NCBI GenBank assembly: GCA_934095845.1
Contig: CAKOKS010000003.1
Location: 12,399 to 76,398, forward strand
Reading direction: 5' to 3'
Source of the DNA: an uncultured Bacilli bacterium
GTDB taxonomy: Bacteria > Bacillota_I > Bacilli_A > RF39 > UBA660
DNA: 64,000 nucleotides
Position numbers and translations under genes: made by a program. Below, piece after piece: positions 9,173-17,852 of this stretch (its first letter is position 1; every line of letters begins with the position of its first letter). The notes under the pieces were generated by a model, which did no database searches, was not told the origin of the DNA, and was given only the letters and a program-made list of their open reading frames with translations.

Positions 9173-10441
9173 ATGGAATATAAAATCTATAATGCTGGTT
9201 CTTACAATATTCATACTATAAAAACTGATAAATTTAAAACAATTAAACTTGATATAATATTAAGAAATAACTTTGATCCTAAAAATTCTGAATTAAGAAG
9301 TTTACTATTTGATATATTATCTGAAAGCACAAAAAAATATAATACAAAAAGAAAACTTGCTTTAAAATATGAATCTTTATATAATGCAGTTTCTAACATT
9401 GATACTATGTTACTTGGTCAAATGATTTTAACAGATATATCTATTGAGTTTATAAATCCAAAATATACAAAAGAAGATTTTTTAGAAGAAGCAATAAAAA
9501 TGCCTTTTTCTCTTTTGTTTGAACCAAATATAAATAATTATGAATTTGATGCCAAAACTATTTTATTATGTAAAAAAAGATTAATAGAAAAAATTGATTC
9601 TATCAAAGAAAATCCAAGTAGATATGCAATATTACAAGCATTAAAAAAGATGGATTCTACTTCTTTAACTTCAAGACCAATTCTAGAAAATAAAGACACT
9701 ATAAACAATGCTACAAACGAATCTTTATTAAAATTATATGAAGAAGTTTTAAAACATGATTATGTTGATATTTTTATAATAGGTGACTTTGATAATAATA
9801 AAATAGTAGATTTAATAAATAAATATGCAGCATTTAAAACTATAAAAAATCATGAATTAAAAGTATATAATGAAAATAAAACAAGAAGATTACCTCTAAA
9901 AGTTAAAGAAAATTCTTCTAATAGCCAATCTCAATTAGTTGAAGTTTATAATGCCGTTAATTTAACTGATTATGAAAAAAAATATGTATTACCAATATAT
10001 GATATGATTTTTGGTTCATCATCTCTAGAGTCTAAATTATATAAAAATCTACGTACTAAAAATTCTCTTTGTTATGGTTTAATTTCATCTTATCAAAGAT
10101 ATGATAATATATTAGTTGTAGCTACTAGTTTAGATAAATCTAATGAAGAAAAAGCAATAAAATTAATAGATAAAACATTTAAAGAAATGACTACTTCTTT
10201 AAAAAAAGAAGAAATAAAAAGAGCAATTGATTTAAAAATATCTAGTTTAAATATGTTTATAGATTACCAAGGTAAAATACTTGAACTATATTTATTTAAA
10301 TATTTAAATTTAGCTGATGATTATGAAACAATGATAAATACATTTATGAATGTTAAAAAAGAGGATATTTTAGCTGTTGGAAAGAAAATCAAGAAAAACA
10401 CTGTGTATATATTAACTGCTGGAGGTGAAGAATATGAATAA
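9173..10441 (+). CDS. yfmF: M16-family protein YfmF (EF-P modification-associated subunit)
   Basis: 422 residues of the insulinase-like M16 fold. The HxxEH zinc motif of active members is missing from the N-terminal half, as is normal for the YfmF partner, while the next gene supplies it. In Bacillus the YfmF/YfmH pair is associated with the 5-aminopentanol modification of elongation factor P. Its C-terminal half has the M16 pattern YDMIFGSSSLESKLYKNLR, which probably contributes the second-subunit Arg/Tyr residues. An upstream in-frame GTG at 9164 lies inside the GAGGTGA ribosome binding site, so ATG 9173 is preferred. It overlaps the next gene by eight bases, implying a stoichiometric complex. 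Confidence 0.82.
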   Translation: MEYKIYNAGSYNIHTIKTDKFKTIKLDIILRNNFDPKNSELRSLLFDILSESTKKYNTKRKLALKYESLYNAVSNIDTMLLGQMILTDISIEFINPKYTKEDFLEEAIKMPFSLLFEPNINNYEFDAKTILLCKKRLIEKIDSIKENPSRYAILQALKKMDSTSLTSRPILENKDTINNATNESLLKLYEEVLKHDYVDIFIIGDFDNNKIVDLINKYAAFKTIKNHELKVYNENKTRRLPLKVKENSSNSQSQLVEVYNAVNLTDYEKKYVLPIYDMIFGSSSLESKLYKNLRTKNSLCYGLISSYQRYDNILVVATSLDKSNEEKAIKLIDKTFKEMTTSLKKEEIKRAIDLKISSLNMFIDYQGKILELYLFKYLNLADDYETMINTFMNVKKEDILAVGKKIKKNTVYILTAGGEEYE

Positions 10442-11738
10442 AATATTTGTTGAAGGTCCAAATGAATATGTACTTCATGAGAAATTACCTAATGGACTTG
10501 ATGTATATATGTTACCTAATAATAAAGTTCAAACTTATTATTTAACTTTTTCAGCTAAATTTGGTTCAGTTATAACTGATTTTAAATTTGAAGGAGATAA
10601 GTCTTATAAACATATTCCAGCTGGTGTTGCTCATACTTTAGAACATTTAACATTTTATACAGAAGATGGAGATGCATCAACATTTTATGCTAATAATGGT
10701 GCTAAAAGTAATGCTTATACATCTACACATATAACTTGTTATGAAGTATTTGGATATAATAAATTTAAAGAAAATCTAGAATATTTATTAGATTATGTTC
10801 AAACACCTTACTATACAGAAAAAATGGTTAATGATGAAAAAGGTATAATAACTGAAGAAATAAAAATGTATGAAGATGATCCTGAAAGTGTCTTAATGAG
10901 TGCTGCAAATGAATGCTTATATGTAAATGATAATAGAAAAAATTTAGTAACAGGAACAAAAAATGATGTTAAAAAGACAACCGTAAAAGATATAGAACTT
11001 GCTTATAATACATTTTATTATCCAGCTAATATGTTTGTTTGTTTAACAGGTAACTTTAATCCAGATGAAGCTCTTGCTATTATAGAAGAAAATCAAGCAA
11101 AGAAAACATTTAAAGAACAAAAGAAAATTATTGTTAAAAAAATAAGAGAACCTAAAAATGTAGCATGTTCTTATAAAGAAATAAAAAAAGATGTATCGAT
11201 TCCAAAAACTGAATATGCATTAAAAATTCCACTTTCTTCATTTACTAAAGCCGGGATTAATGAACAAACTCTGCTTACTGCTTTAAATATTATATTAAAT
11301 ATGAATTTTGGAAGTACAAGTTTATTTAGAGAACAGTTAGTTGATGGAAATATAATAAATGATGATTTAGTTTATTATGCAAGTGTATGTGGAAACTATT
11401 TAGTAATTGAATTTCTATGTGAAACCCATTATCCAAAGAGATTTGCTAATTTATTAGAAGAAAAATTAAATAATTTAATTATTGATGAAGATGAGTTTAA
11501 TAGCAAAAAAAGAGTTGCTATTTCTAATTTGATTTTAGTATTTGAAGATATTGAAAGAGCAAATGAATTTATATCATCAGGAATAATAAAACATAATGAA
11601 GTACCAACTTACTTATATGATGTTTATAACTCTTTAAATATCAGCACTTTAAAAAATGTATGTAAAAAGATAAATACTAAAGTAAAAACTATAGTAGTAG
11701 TTAAAGAAAATAAAAAAATTGATCAAAAAAAGAAGTAA
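10434..11738 (+). CDS. yfmH: M16-family zinc peptidase YfmH (EF-P modification-associated subunit)
   Basis: 434 residues. The zinc-binding HTLEHLTFY (HxxEH, near residue 62) and the distal glutamate region EKGIITEEIKMYEDDP (~138-153) are intact, so this is the catalytic-type subunit paired with the inactive-looking product of the preceding gene. The family assignment to YfmH rests on length, pairing and sequence style; the modification role is known from Bacillus and inferred here. GTG at 10425 overlaps the GGAGG ribosome binding site, so ATG 10434 is chosen. The two genes overlap by eight bases. The EF-P gene itself is not in this window. Confidence 0.85.
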   Translation: MNKIFVEGPNEYVLHEKLPNGLDVYMLPNNKVQTYYLTFSAKFGSVITDFKFEGDKSYKHIPAGVAHTLEHLTFYTEDGDASTFYANNGAKSNAYTSTHITCYEVFGYNKFKENLEYLLDYVQTPYYTEKMVNDEKGIITEEIKMYEDDPESVLMSAANECLYVNDNRKNLVTGTKNDVKKTTVKDIELAYNTFYYPANMFVCLTGNFNPDEALAIIEENQAKKTFKEQKKIIVKKIREPKNVACSYKEIKKDVSIPKTEYALKIPLSSFTKAGINEQTLLTALNIILNMNFGSTSLFREQLVDGNIINDDLVYYASVCGNYLVIEFLCETHYPKRFANLLEEKLNNLIIDEDEFNSKKRVAISNLILVFEDIERANEFISSGIIKHNEVPTYLYDVYNSLNISTLKNVCKKINTKVKTIVVVKENKKIDQKKK

Positions 11739-11779
11739 TTTGAACATTCTCTCCAATATATATAAGTGAGGAGGGAAAT

Positions 11780-12400
11780 ATGAAAGCAAAATTAAAGTAT
11801 ATAGTTGTAGCAGTTTTAACACTTGTTGTAGTTGCTATTTATTTAGTAATAACTCAAAAAAGTTCAAATGTTGTTGTAGCAGAAGAAGTTGATTCAAAAG
11901 TAAAAGAAGAAATTAAAGATACTTCTGAAAGCGTTTATGTTGATATAAAAGGATCTGTTAAGAAACCTGGAGTTTATAAAGTAGATAAAACATCTATAGT
12001 TAATGATGTTATTAAACTTGCAGGTGGATTTACTAAAAATGCCTATACAAAGAATATTAATTTAAGTAAACATGTAAGCGATGAAATGGTTATATATGTT
12101 TTTAATAAAAAAGATTTTACAACAACAACAGAAAAAAATGAAGTTTCTTGTACAACTGAAGTAATTAACTATGATAATTGTATAACGACAACAAAAGAAG
12201 CAACTAAAAGTGATATAGTAAATATCAATACAGCATCAAAAGAGGAATTAATGGGCATTTCGGGAATTGGTGCAAGTAAAGCTGATTTAATAATTGCTTA
12301 TAGATTAGAACATAAATTTTCAAAAATAGAAGATATAATGAATGTTTCCGGAATTGGAGAAAGTTTATTTGAAAAAATTAAAAAATATATTACAGTTTAA
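11780..12400 (+). CDS. comEA: Competence DNA receptor ComEA
   Basis: 206 residues: one N-terminal transmembrane helix (residues ~6-25), an exported SLBB/soluble-ligand-binding domain (~50-112, VYVDIKGSVKKPGVYKV), a Thr/Lys-rich linker, and a C-terminal double helix-hairpin-helix domain (~148-206, VNINTASKEELMGISGIG and VSGIGESLFEKI). ComEA binds double-stranded DNA at the outer membrane face and hands it to ComEC. The ribosome binding site is GAGGAGGG. It overlaps comEC, the classical gene order. Confidence 0.93.
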   Translation: MKAKLKYIVVAVLTLVVVAIYLVITQKSSNVVVAEEVDSKVKEEIKDTSESVYVDIKGSVKKPGVYKVDKTSIVNDVIKLAGGFTKNAYTKNINLSKHVSDEMVIYVFNKKDFTTTTEKNEVSCTTEVINYDNCITTTKEATKSDIVNINTASKEELMGISGIGASKADLIIAYRLEHKFSKIEDIMNVSGIGESLFEKIKKYITV

Positions 12401-14423
12401 ATATATTTTTTTTATTGGCCTTTTATGTTCTATAATTTTATCTTTTGTAAGAATTGAAAATAAGAAAGTAAACATTTTATCCTCATTTGAAGGTGTATTA
12501 GAAGATTATAAAATAGATGGTGATAAAGTAAGTTTTATTTTAAAAAACAAAAACAAATTAAAGTGTACTTATTATATTAGTTCTGAAGATGAACTAAATA
12601 ATATAAAAAAATGGAATTTAGGAATAACTTTAAAAGTAGATGGTGAAGTAAGTTCTCCAAGTAATAATACAATACCTAATACCTTTAATTATTCTAAATA
12701 TTTAAAATCAAAAAATATTTTTAAAATTATGACTGTTCAAAACTATAAAGTTATTAACAAAAACTTATCATTTATATATAAGATAAAAAATAAAATTATA
12801 GAAAGAATTTCTAAATATAAAAGTAATAATTACTTAAGTGCTTTTATTTTAGGAGATAAGTCATATTTAAAAAGTGAAACTAAAAGTATGTATCAAGATT
12901 TAGGAGTATCTCATATATTTGCAATATCTGGAATGCACATTACTTTAATAACAACTATATTATTTTTTATGTTAAAAAAAGTAAAAGAAAATATTAAATA
13001 TTTAATTATTATTTCTTTTCTAATAATATATGTTTTTTTAACAGGCTATCAAGCAAGCGTGTTAAGAAGTGTTTCTTTTTTTGTATTAAGTTTTATTAAT
13101 AAAAAATATTTGTTAAATATTGATAAAATAAATTTATTTTTTCTTTCAATAACTTTACTAATGTTTATATTTCCTAATTTAGTTTATGATGTAGGCTTTC
13201 TTTATTCAACATCTATTTCATTTTCTTTAATAAGATTTTCATATCTTGTAAAAGGAAACTATATATTAAGTCTAATTATTATATCTACAATTTCTTTTTT
13301 AGTAAGTTTACCAATAACTATAAATAATAATTATGAGATAAATATATTTTCAATTATAAATAATTTATTTATTGTTCCATATATAAGTTTACTTTTATAT
13401 CCATTAAGTATATTAACTTTTTTTATATATCCACTTGATGGGTTAATGTTAATATTTTCAAATATTGTTGAAGACATTTCAAAATATCTAATTAATTTTC
13501 AATTAGTTGTACCTAAAATACCAATAATAATAATTATTATTTATTATAGTTGCTTATATATTTTCTTTTCTACTTATAAAAAACATTATTTATTATTTGC
13601 AGTACTTATAATATTTATTAATAAAAGTTTGTATATATTAGATAATAATATGTATATTTACTACATAGATGTTTCTCAAGGAGATTCAACTTTAATAAAA
13701 TATAAAAATGAAGCAATTTTAATTGATACTGGAGGTAAGGTAAGTTTTAAAACTGAAAAGTGGAAACAGAAAACAAAATACTATATAACAGACTCAACTA
13801 TGTTGTTTTTAAAAAGCATAGGAATAACAAAACTAAATACACTTATTACTACTCATGGTGATTATGATCATATGGGGGAAGCATCAAACTTAATTAATAA
13901 TTTTAAAGTTGATAAAGTTATCTTTAATTGTGGAACTTATAATGATTTAGAGAGTAATCTTATAAATCTTTTAAAAGTAAAAAATATAGATAACTATACT
14001 TGTATAAAAGAATTAAGTTTAAAAGGTCATAAATTATATTTCTTACAAACAAAAGAATATGATAATGAAAATGATAATTCAAATGTAATTTATTTTAAAT
14101 ATAATAACTTTAAATTTTTATTCATGGGAGATGCAGGAATTAACAAAGAAAAAGACATTATAGAAAAATATAACTTATCTAATATTGACGTTTTAAAAGT
14201 AGGACACCATGGATCTAAGACAAGTAGTAGTGAATATTTCATTAATGAGATAAAACCAAAATATTCTATCATTAGTGTTGGTAAAAATAATCGTTATGGA
14301 CATCCGAATAAAGAAGTAATAAATAATCTAGAAAACACAAAAATATATAGAACTGATAAAAATGGAACTGTTATGTTTAAAATTAAAAACAATAAATTAA
14401 AAATTAAAACATATAAGTCATAG
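12369..14423 (+). CDS. comEC: Competence DNA channel ComEC/Rec2
   Basis: About 684 residues: N-terminal helices and OB-like domain (DUF4131), a central Competence-domain block of membrane helices (SHIFAISGMHITL, residues ~180-192), and a C-terminal metallo-beta-lactamase-like domain with DVSQGDSTL, a histidine motif THGDYDHMG and KVGHHGSKTSSS. It transports single-stranded DNA across the membrane. The longest frame starts at ATG 12342, but that start has no good ribosome binding site. TTG 12369 is preceded by GGAGA at the right distance inside comEA, so it is preferred. This start choice is uncertain. In many Bacilli holA and rpsT follow; here a nuclease gene does. Confidence 0.9.
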   Translation: MKKLKNILQFKYIFFIGLLCSIILSFVRIENKKVNILSSFEGVLEDYKIDGDKVSFILKNKNKLKCTYYISSEDELNNIKKWNLGITLKVDGEVSSPSNNTIPNTFNYSKYLKSKNIFKIMTVQNYKVINKNLSFIYKIKNKIIERISKYKSNNYLSAFILGDKSYLKSETKSMYQDLGVSHIFAISGMHITLITTILFFMLKKVKENIKYLIIISFLIIYVFLTGYQASVLRSVSFFVLSFINKKYLLNIDKINLFFLSITLLMFIFPNLVYDVGFLYSTSISFSLIRFSYLVKGNYILSLIIISTISFLVSLPITINNNYEINIFSIINNLFIVPYISLLLYPLSILTFFIYPLDGLMLIFSNIVEDISKYLINFQLVVPKIPIIIIIIYYSCLYIFFSTYKKHYLLFAVLIIFINKSLYILDNNMYIYYIDVSQGDSTLIKYKNEAILIDTGGKVSFKTEKWKQKTKYYITDSTMLFLKSIGITKLNTLITTHGDYDHMGEASNLINNFKVDKVIFNCGTYNDLESNLINLLKVKNIDNYTCIKELSLKGHKLYFLQTKEYDNENDNSNVIYFKYNNFKFLFMGDAGINKEKDIIEKYNLSNIDVLKVGHHGSKTSSSEYFINEIKPKYSIISVGKNNRYGHPNKEVINNLENTKIYRTDKNGTVMFKIKNNKLKIKTYKS

Positions 14424-14434
14424 AAAGGAGTAAT

Positions 14435-15319
14435 ATGAATTATTATAATGAAATAAAAAATGAATTAATAAATAATGAAATTAATAAAAAAGCTAAAAGC
14501 TATTCAATTAATAAAAGTGACTTAGACACCTACTATAAAGTTGGAAAAATGATAAGTTTAGCTGGTAGACATTATGGAAAAGGAATAATTAAAGAGTATT
14601 CAAAAAGATTAACAGAAGAATTGGGTAAAGGATATAGTAAAAGAAATTTATGGTTGATGCTAAGATTTTATGAGTTAAAAGAAAAAATGCAGACAGTGTC
14701 TGCACAATTATCTTGGTCACATTATTGTGAGTTATTGTCATTTGAGAATATTGATAAAATTAATTACTATATAAACTTGACAAAAACAAATAATTTATCA
14801 GTTAGGCAACTTCGTGATAGAATAAAATCTAATGAATATGAAAGATTACCAGAAAATGCTAAAAACAAATTATTAAGTCAAAACAAATCAGTTATAACTG
14901 ATTTTGTAAAAAATCCTATATTAATAAAAAAGCATAATAACACTGATATTATAACAGAAAGACTATTGCAGAAATTAATACTTGAAGATATAACTTCATT
15001 TATGAAAGAATTAGGAACTGGATTCTGTTTTATTGATAATGAATACAAAATTAAGTTAGATGATAGATATAACTACATAGATTTATTGCTGTATAATATT
15101 AAGTATAAATGTTACATAGTTGTAGAATTAAAAGTTACTGAACTAAAAAAAGAACATACTGGTCAGATTATGACATATATGAACTATATTAATGAGAATA
15201 TCAAAACAATTGATGAAAATGAAACGGTAGGTATAATTATTTGTAAACAGGATAATGAGTATGTTATAAAGTATTGTTCTGATAATAGAATAATTGCTAG
15301 AGAATATGAATTAGTGTGA
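14435..15319 (+). CDS. YhcG/DUF1016-family PD-(D/E)XK nuclease
   Basis: 294 residues with the two-domain layout of the YhcG family: an N-terminal helical DNA-binding region (residues ~1-150, including RQLRDRIKSNEYERL, typical of the family) and a C-terminal PD-(D/E)XK nuclease-like domain. The candidate catalytic residues are Asp216 (YIDLLLY) and Glu231 with Lys233 (VELKV), followed by a conserved-looking HTGQIMTYMNY. Family members often sit in restriction-modification or defence neighbourhoods. The start ATG follows AAAGGAG, 12 bases after comEC. Its position between comEC and two unfamiliar genes suggests an inserted accessory block. The target and biological role are unknown. Confidence 0.85.
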   Translation: MNYYNEIKNELINNEINKKAKSYSINKSDLDTYYKVGKMISLAGRHYGKGIIKEYSKRLTEELGKGYSKRNLWLMLRFYELKEKMQTVSAQLSWSHYCELLSFENIDKINYYINLTKTNNLSVRQLRDRIKSNEYERLPENAKNKLLSQNKSVITDFVKNPILIKKHNNTDIITERLLQKLILEDITSFMKELGTGFCFIDNEYKIKLDDRYNYIDLLLYNIKYKCYIVVELKVTELKKEHTGQIMTYMNYINENIKTIDENETVGIIICKQDNEYVIKYCSDNRIIAREYELV

Positions 15320-15464
15320 TATGACTCATAGATAAAATATAACTGTCTGTTAAATGACTTTCAAAAATAATACAAAAATGGATATAGCAAAAGAAAATAG
15401 TTTTTTTCAAACAATAACATACTTACATTCACTAAATATATATTAAGGTCATAAAATATATTGT

Positions 15465-15478
15465 ACGTTATATAACGT
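15465..15478. repeat. Perfect 14-bp palindrome
   Basis: ACGTTATATAACGT reads identically on both strands. It lies in the 249-base gap between the nuclease gene and the methyltransferase-like pair. Could be a regulator site or chance; the remainder of the gap (15320-15460) shows no readable gene. Confidence 0.4.
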
Positions 15479-15489
15479 TTATATAGATT

Positions 15490-15514
15490 GAGCCATAAAC
15501 TGGCTCTTTTAATT
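15490..15514 (+). terminator. Rho-independent terminator
   Basis: GAGCCA / TGGCTC stem with a 5-base loop, then a T-rich tail. It insulates the nuclease gene from the promoter that starts at the tail's last base. Confidence 0.75.
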
Positions 15515-15542
15515 TGACATGAATATAAAAAATGTTTATAAT
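15514..15542 (+). promoter_or_regulatory. Consensus sigma-A promoter
   Basis: Exact TTGACA (15514-15519), 17-base spacer, exact TATAAT (15537-15542). It drives the tandem methyltransferase-like genes and predicts strong transcription. Confidence 0.85.
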
Positions 15543-15568
15543 ATCAGACTCAAAAGAAGGGGTTAAAT

Positions 15569-16231
15569 ATGACAAAGGATAAATTTTATAAACTACAATT
15601 TGCGTTAATGGAATATATTAAAAAATATGGAAAATATTATTCAAAAGAAAATATAACATATATAAAAAATAATTTTATATATGAATATGATTTAGAAGAA
15701 GATCATAATTGTCTCTTGTTAGAAGCTTATGAGGAATGTGGTTTGTCTAGTGGATTATATAGAGATTATTTTGGAGCATTTATTAAACATATTAAAGAAG
15801 ACTGTGATATAAAAGGTGATCTATTAGAAGTCGGGTGTGGTCCGATGCCTTCTTTAGCAAAAAGCTTAAGAAAAGAACAAAAAAATGGTTCCATTACAGT
15901 AATTGATCCTCTTGTAAAAATAAGCGATTATGGAGATCTAAACATAATTACAGGTAACTTTGACGAAAGCACTGATGTAAAAAAATATAGTTTAATGTAT
16001 AGTTGTCTTCCATGTGCAGTGACTGAGGCAATGCTTAAATCATCATTTAAAAACGATATAGATACTTATATTTTACTTTGTGGATGTCTAAGAGGACTTT
16101 ACTTTAACTTCTACCATTATTTAGATGAAATTGATGCCATGTTATATAAACTTGCATTAGAAAGTGATAGATCTTATAAATTTATTAACTACTCTGATAT
16201 GCCTTATACAATAGTAAAAACATATAAATAA
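15569..16231 (+). CDS. SAM-methyltransferase-like protein, copy 1 of tandem pair
   Basis: 220 residues. A class I methyltransferase motif I is visible in LLEVGCGPMPSLAKSL (residues ~87-102), followed by GSITVIDP, an acidic strand-2 motif. No catalytic signature or substrate-recognition domain is recognisable, and the post-motif half is Cys-rich (YSCLPCAV, LLCGCLRG). The N-terminal ~75 residues are a helical segment shared with the next gene. The two proteins are clearly paralogues by tandem duplication. The ribosome binding site is AAGGGG. Function unknown: a small-molecule or peptide methyltransferase or a non-catalytic SAM-fold protein are both possible. Confidence 0.7.
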   Translation: MTKDKFYKLQFALMEYIKKYGKYYSKENITYIKNNFIYEYDLEEDHNCLLLEAYEECGLSSGLYRDYFGAFIKHIKEDCDIKGDLLEVGCGPMPSLAKSLRKEQKNGSITVIDPLVKISDYGDLNIITGNFDESTDVKKYSLMYSCLPCAVTEAMLKSSFKNDIDTYILLCGCLRGLYFNFYHYLDEIDAMLYKLALESDRSYKFINYSDMPYTIVKTYK

Positions 16232-16254
16232 AATCAAAAAAGGAGTTTAGAAAA

Positions 16255-16920
16255 ATGACAAGTGAAAAATATTTTGAATTAAGGTTTATGTTACAAGAAT
16301 ACGTTAAAAAATATGGAAAATATTATAAACCAGATGATTTATTGGATATTATGCAACGATTTATTCCTGCATATGATGGAACTGCAAAAATTAATGCGTT
16401 ATTATTAGAGGCATATGAAGAATGTGGAATATTAGAAAAGATAAAACCTAATCCGTACGAAGCCTTTAGAAAACATATTAAAGAAGACTATGATATTAAT
16501 GGAGAACTATTAGAAGTTGGATGTGGACCGATACCATCCTTAGCTAAAAGCATAAAAAAAGAGCAAAAACATGGCTCAATTACCGTAATGGATCCAATTA
16601 TTAAAATAGAAGATTATGGTAGTTTAAAAATAATTAATAAAAAATTTACCGATAAAACTGACGTTTCTAAATATTCTCTTGTATATGGGTTTGCACCATG
16701 TGGAGCAACGAAAACTATGATAATAAATTCATGTAAAAATGATGTAGATTTATATATACAGTTATGTGGATGCACAGAAAACGGAAGTCATAATGACTAT
16801 GACGGGTATATATATATATTAAATGAACTATTATATAAATCAGTTGTAGATACTGGAAGATCGTATGCAATATTTCAAAATGATGATTTACCTTATCCAA
16901 CAATCAAAACATTTAGATAA
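16255..16920 (+). CDS. SAM-methyltransferase-like protein, copy 2 of tandem pair
   Basis: 221 residues, collinear with the preceding gene over its whole length. The same helical N-terminus, motif I (LLEVGCGPIPSLAKSI) and GSITVMDP are present, with the C-terminal half more diverged (YGFAPCGATKTM, IQLCGCTEN). Conservation is highest in the SAM-binding core and the segment just before it (FRKHIKEDYDINGELLE), suggesting a shared cofactor and diverged substrate specificity. AAGGAG lies nine bases before the ATG, and it is co-transcribed with copy 1. No terminator is evident before the rpsO promoter. Confidence 0.7.
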   Translation: MTSEKYFELRFMLQEYVKKYGKYYKPDDLLDIMQRFIPAYDGTAKINALLLEAYEECGILEKIKPNPYEAFRKHIKEDYDINGELLEVGCGPIPSLAKSIKKEQKHGSITVMDPIIKIEDYGSLKIINKKFTDKTDVSKYSLVYGFAPCGATKTMIINSCKNDVDLYIQLCGCTENGSHNDYDGYIYILNELLYKSVVDTGRSYAIFQNDDLPYPTIKTFR

Positions 16921-16928
16921 AAAAATTA

Positions 16929-16957
16929 TTGATTTTTTATAATCTTTATAATATACT
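16929..16957 (+). promoter_or_regulatory. rpsO promoter
   Basis: TTGATT (16929-16934), 17-base spacer, TATACT (16952-16957). It is followed by a ~70-base leader (16964-17030) before rpsO. rpsO leaders are often bound by S15 for autoregulation; no known leader fold was confirmed here. Confidence 0.7.
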
Positions 16958-17043
16958 TAATTAAGAAGTTTTTACTTGGTTCTGAAAGTCTCCGATTTTT
17001 TACTAAGTTTAAACCGATTAAAAAAATAAAGGAGGAATTGAAA

Positions 17044-17313
17044 ATGGCTGTAACTAAAGAAAGAAAAGCTGAATTAATCAAAGAATTTGGTAAAAGTGAA
17101 AAAAATTCTGGTTCTACAGAAGCACAAATTGCTGTATTAACTGAAAGAATCAATGATTTAACTGAACATTTAAAAGTTCATATTCATGATTATCATTCAA
17201 AAAGAGGATTACAAATGATGGTTGGTAAAAGACGTAGTTTACTTGATTACTTAAAAGAAAAAGACGTTGAAGCTTACCGTGAGTTAATCAAAAAATTAAA
17301 TATAAGAAAGTAG
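17044..17313 (+). CDS. rpsO: 30S ribosomal protein S15 (uS15)
   Basis: 89 residues, the standard length. It binds the central domain of 16S rRNA early in 30S assembly. The signature spans STEAQIAVLTERI through HSKRGLQMMVGKRRSLLDYL. A TTG at 17038 would add two residues, but AAAGGAGG at 17028-17035 fits ATG 17044. It heads the rpsO-Fic-pnp cluster; the hairpin after it may attenuate read-through into the Fic-like gene and pnp. Confidence 0.97.
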   Translation: MAVTKERKAELIKEFGKSEKNSGSTEAQIAVLTERINDLTEHLKVHIHDYHSKRGLQMMVGKRRSLLDYLKEKDVEAYRELIKKLNIRK

Positions 17314-17339
17314 GCACCTGTTTTAAGTGCCTTTTTTTA
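17312..17339 (+). terminator. Terminator or attenuator after rpsO
   Basis: AGGCAC / GTGCCT stem (17312-17317, 17327-17332) followed by eight T. Because no new promoter is obvious before the Fic-like gene and pnp, it may allow partial read-through, as in other rpsO-pnp operons. Confidence 0.75.
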
Positions 17340-17351
17340 TTTAGGTGAGGT

Positions 17352-17852
17352 ATGAAAAACAAATTAGGAATAACTGATCCTCTAGAAATAAAAAGAATTG
17401 AATATGATATATCAAATTTTAAACATAAATTACTAAATGAAAGTTTTTTATTTAATGAAGATTCTGTTTTTACAATAGCTTATTTAGAAAAAATACATAC
17501 ATTTTTATTTCAAGATTTATTTGATGAAAAATTTTGTAGAGTTAAAGATAATCTTTCAGACGAAACCTTGGCTTATATACAAAATACTCTATATAAAATA
17601 AAAGAAGATGTATTAGGTAATGATTTTCAATCTCTTGCAAATGATATTTATACTTTATGGGAATATCAAATGTTTATTGATGGAAATACTAGAACAATTC
17701 GAGCATTTTTAAAAATTGTTTGTTTAGGTTATGGATTAAATATTAAACATAATTTTGATGAAGACATAAATGAAGATTATTTTATAGGAAGATTAGTTGA
17801 TGAAATATCAGAAGTAAAAAAAGAAAAAAAATTAGTAGAGGTGATGAAATGA
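17352..17852 (+). CDS. Degenerate Fic-family protein
   Basis: 166 residues, short for Fic (usually ~190-200). The N-terminus (NKLGITDPLEIKRIEYDIS) and the middle (LEKIHTFLFQDLFD) match the Fic fold typical of Fic/DOC AMPylation enzymes. The active-site loop normally reads HPFxxGNxRxxR; here it is QMFIDGNTRTIR (residues 106-117). The nucleotide-binding GN, R114 and R117 are kept but the catalytic His is Gln106. Canonical AMP transfer is therefore unlikely, though a modified or binding-only role is possible. No antitoxin-like inhibitory helix or neighbour is seen. Its stop overlaps the pnp start (ATGA), so it is translationally coupled to pnp. Confidence 0.75.
   Translation: MKNKLGITDPLEIKRIEYDISNFKHKLLNESFLFNEDSVFTIAYLEKIHTFLFQDLFDEKFCRVKDNLSDETLAYIQNTLYKIKEDVLGNDFQSLANDIYTLWEYQMFIDGNTRTIRAFLKIVCLGYGLNIKHNFDEDINEDYFIGRLVDEISEVKKEKKLVEVMK

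Noticed and set aside
12342..12368. ATG 12342 as the comEC start
   Set aside because: No good ribosome binding site; TTG 12369 follows GGAGA at proper spacing. Not excluded.
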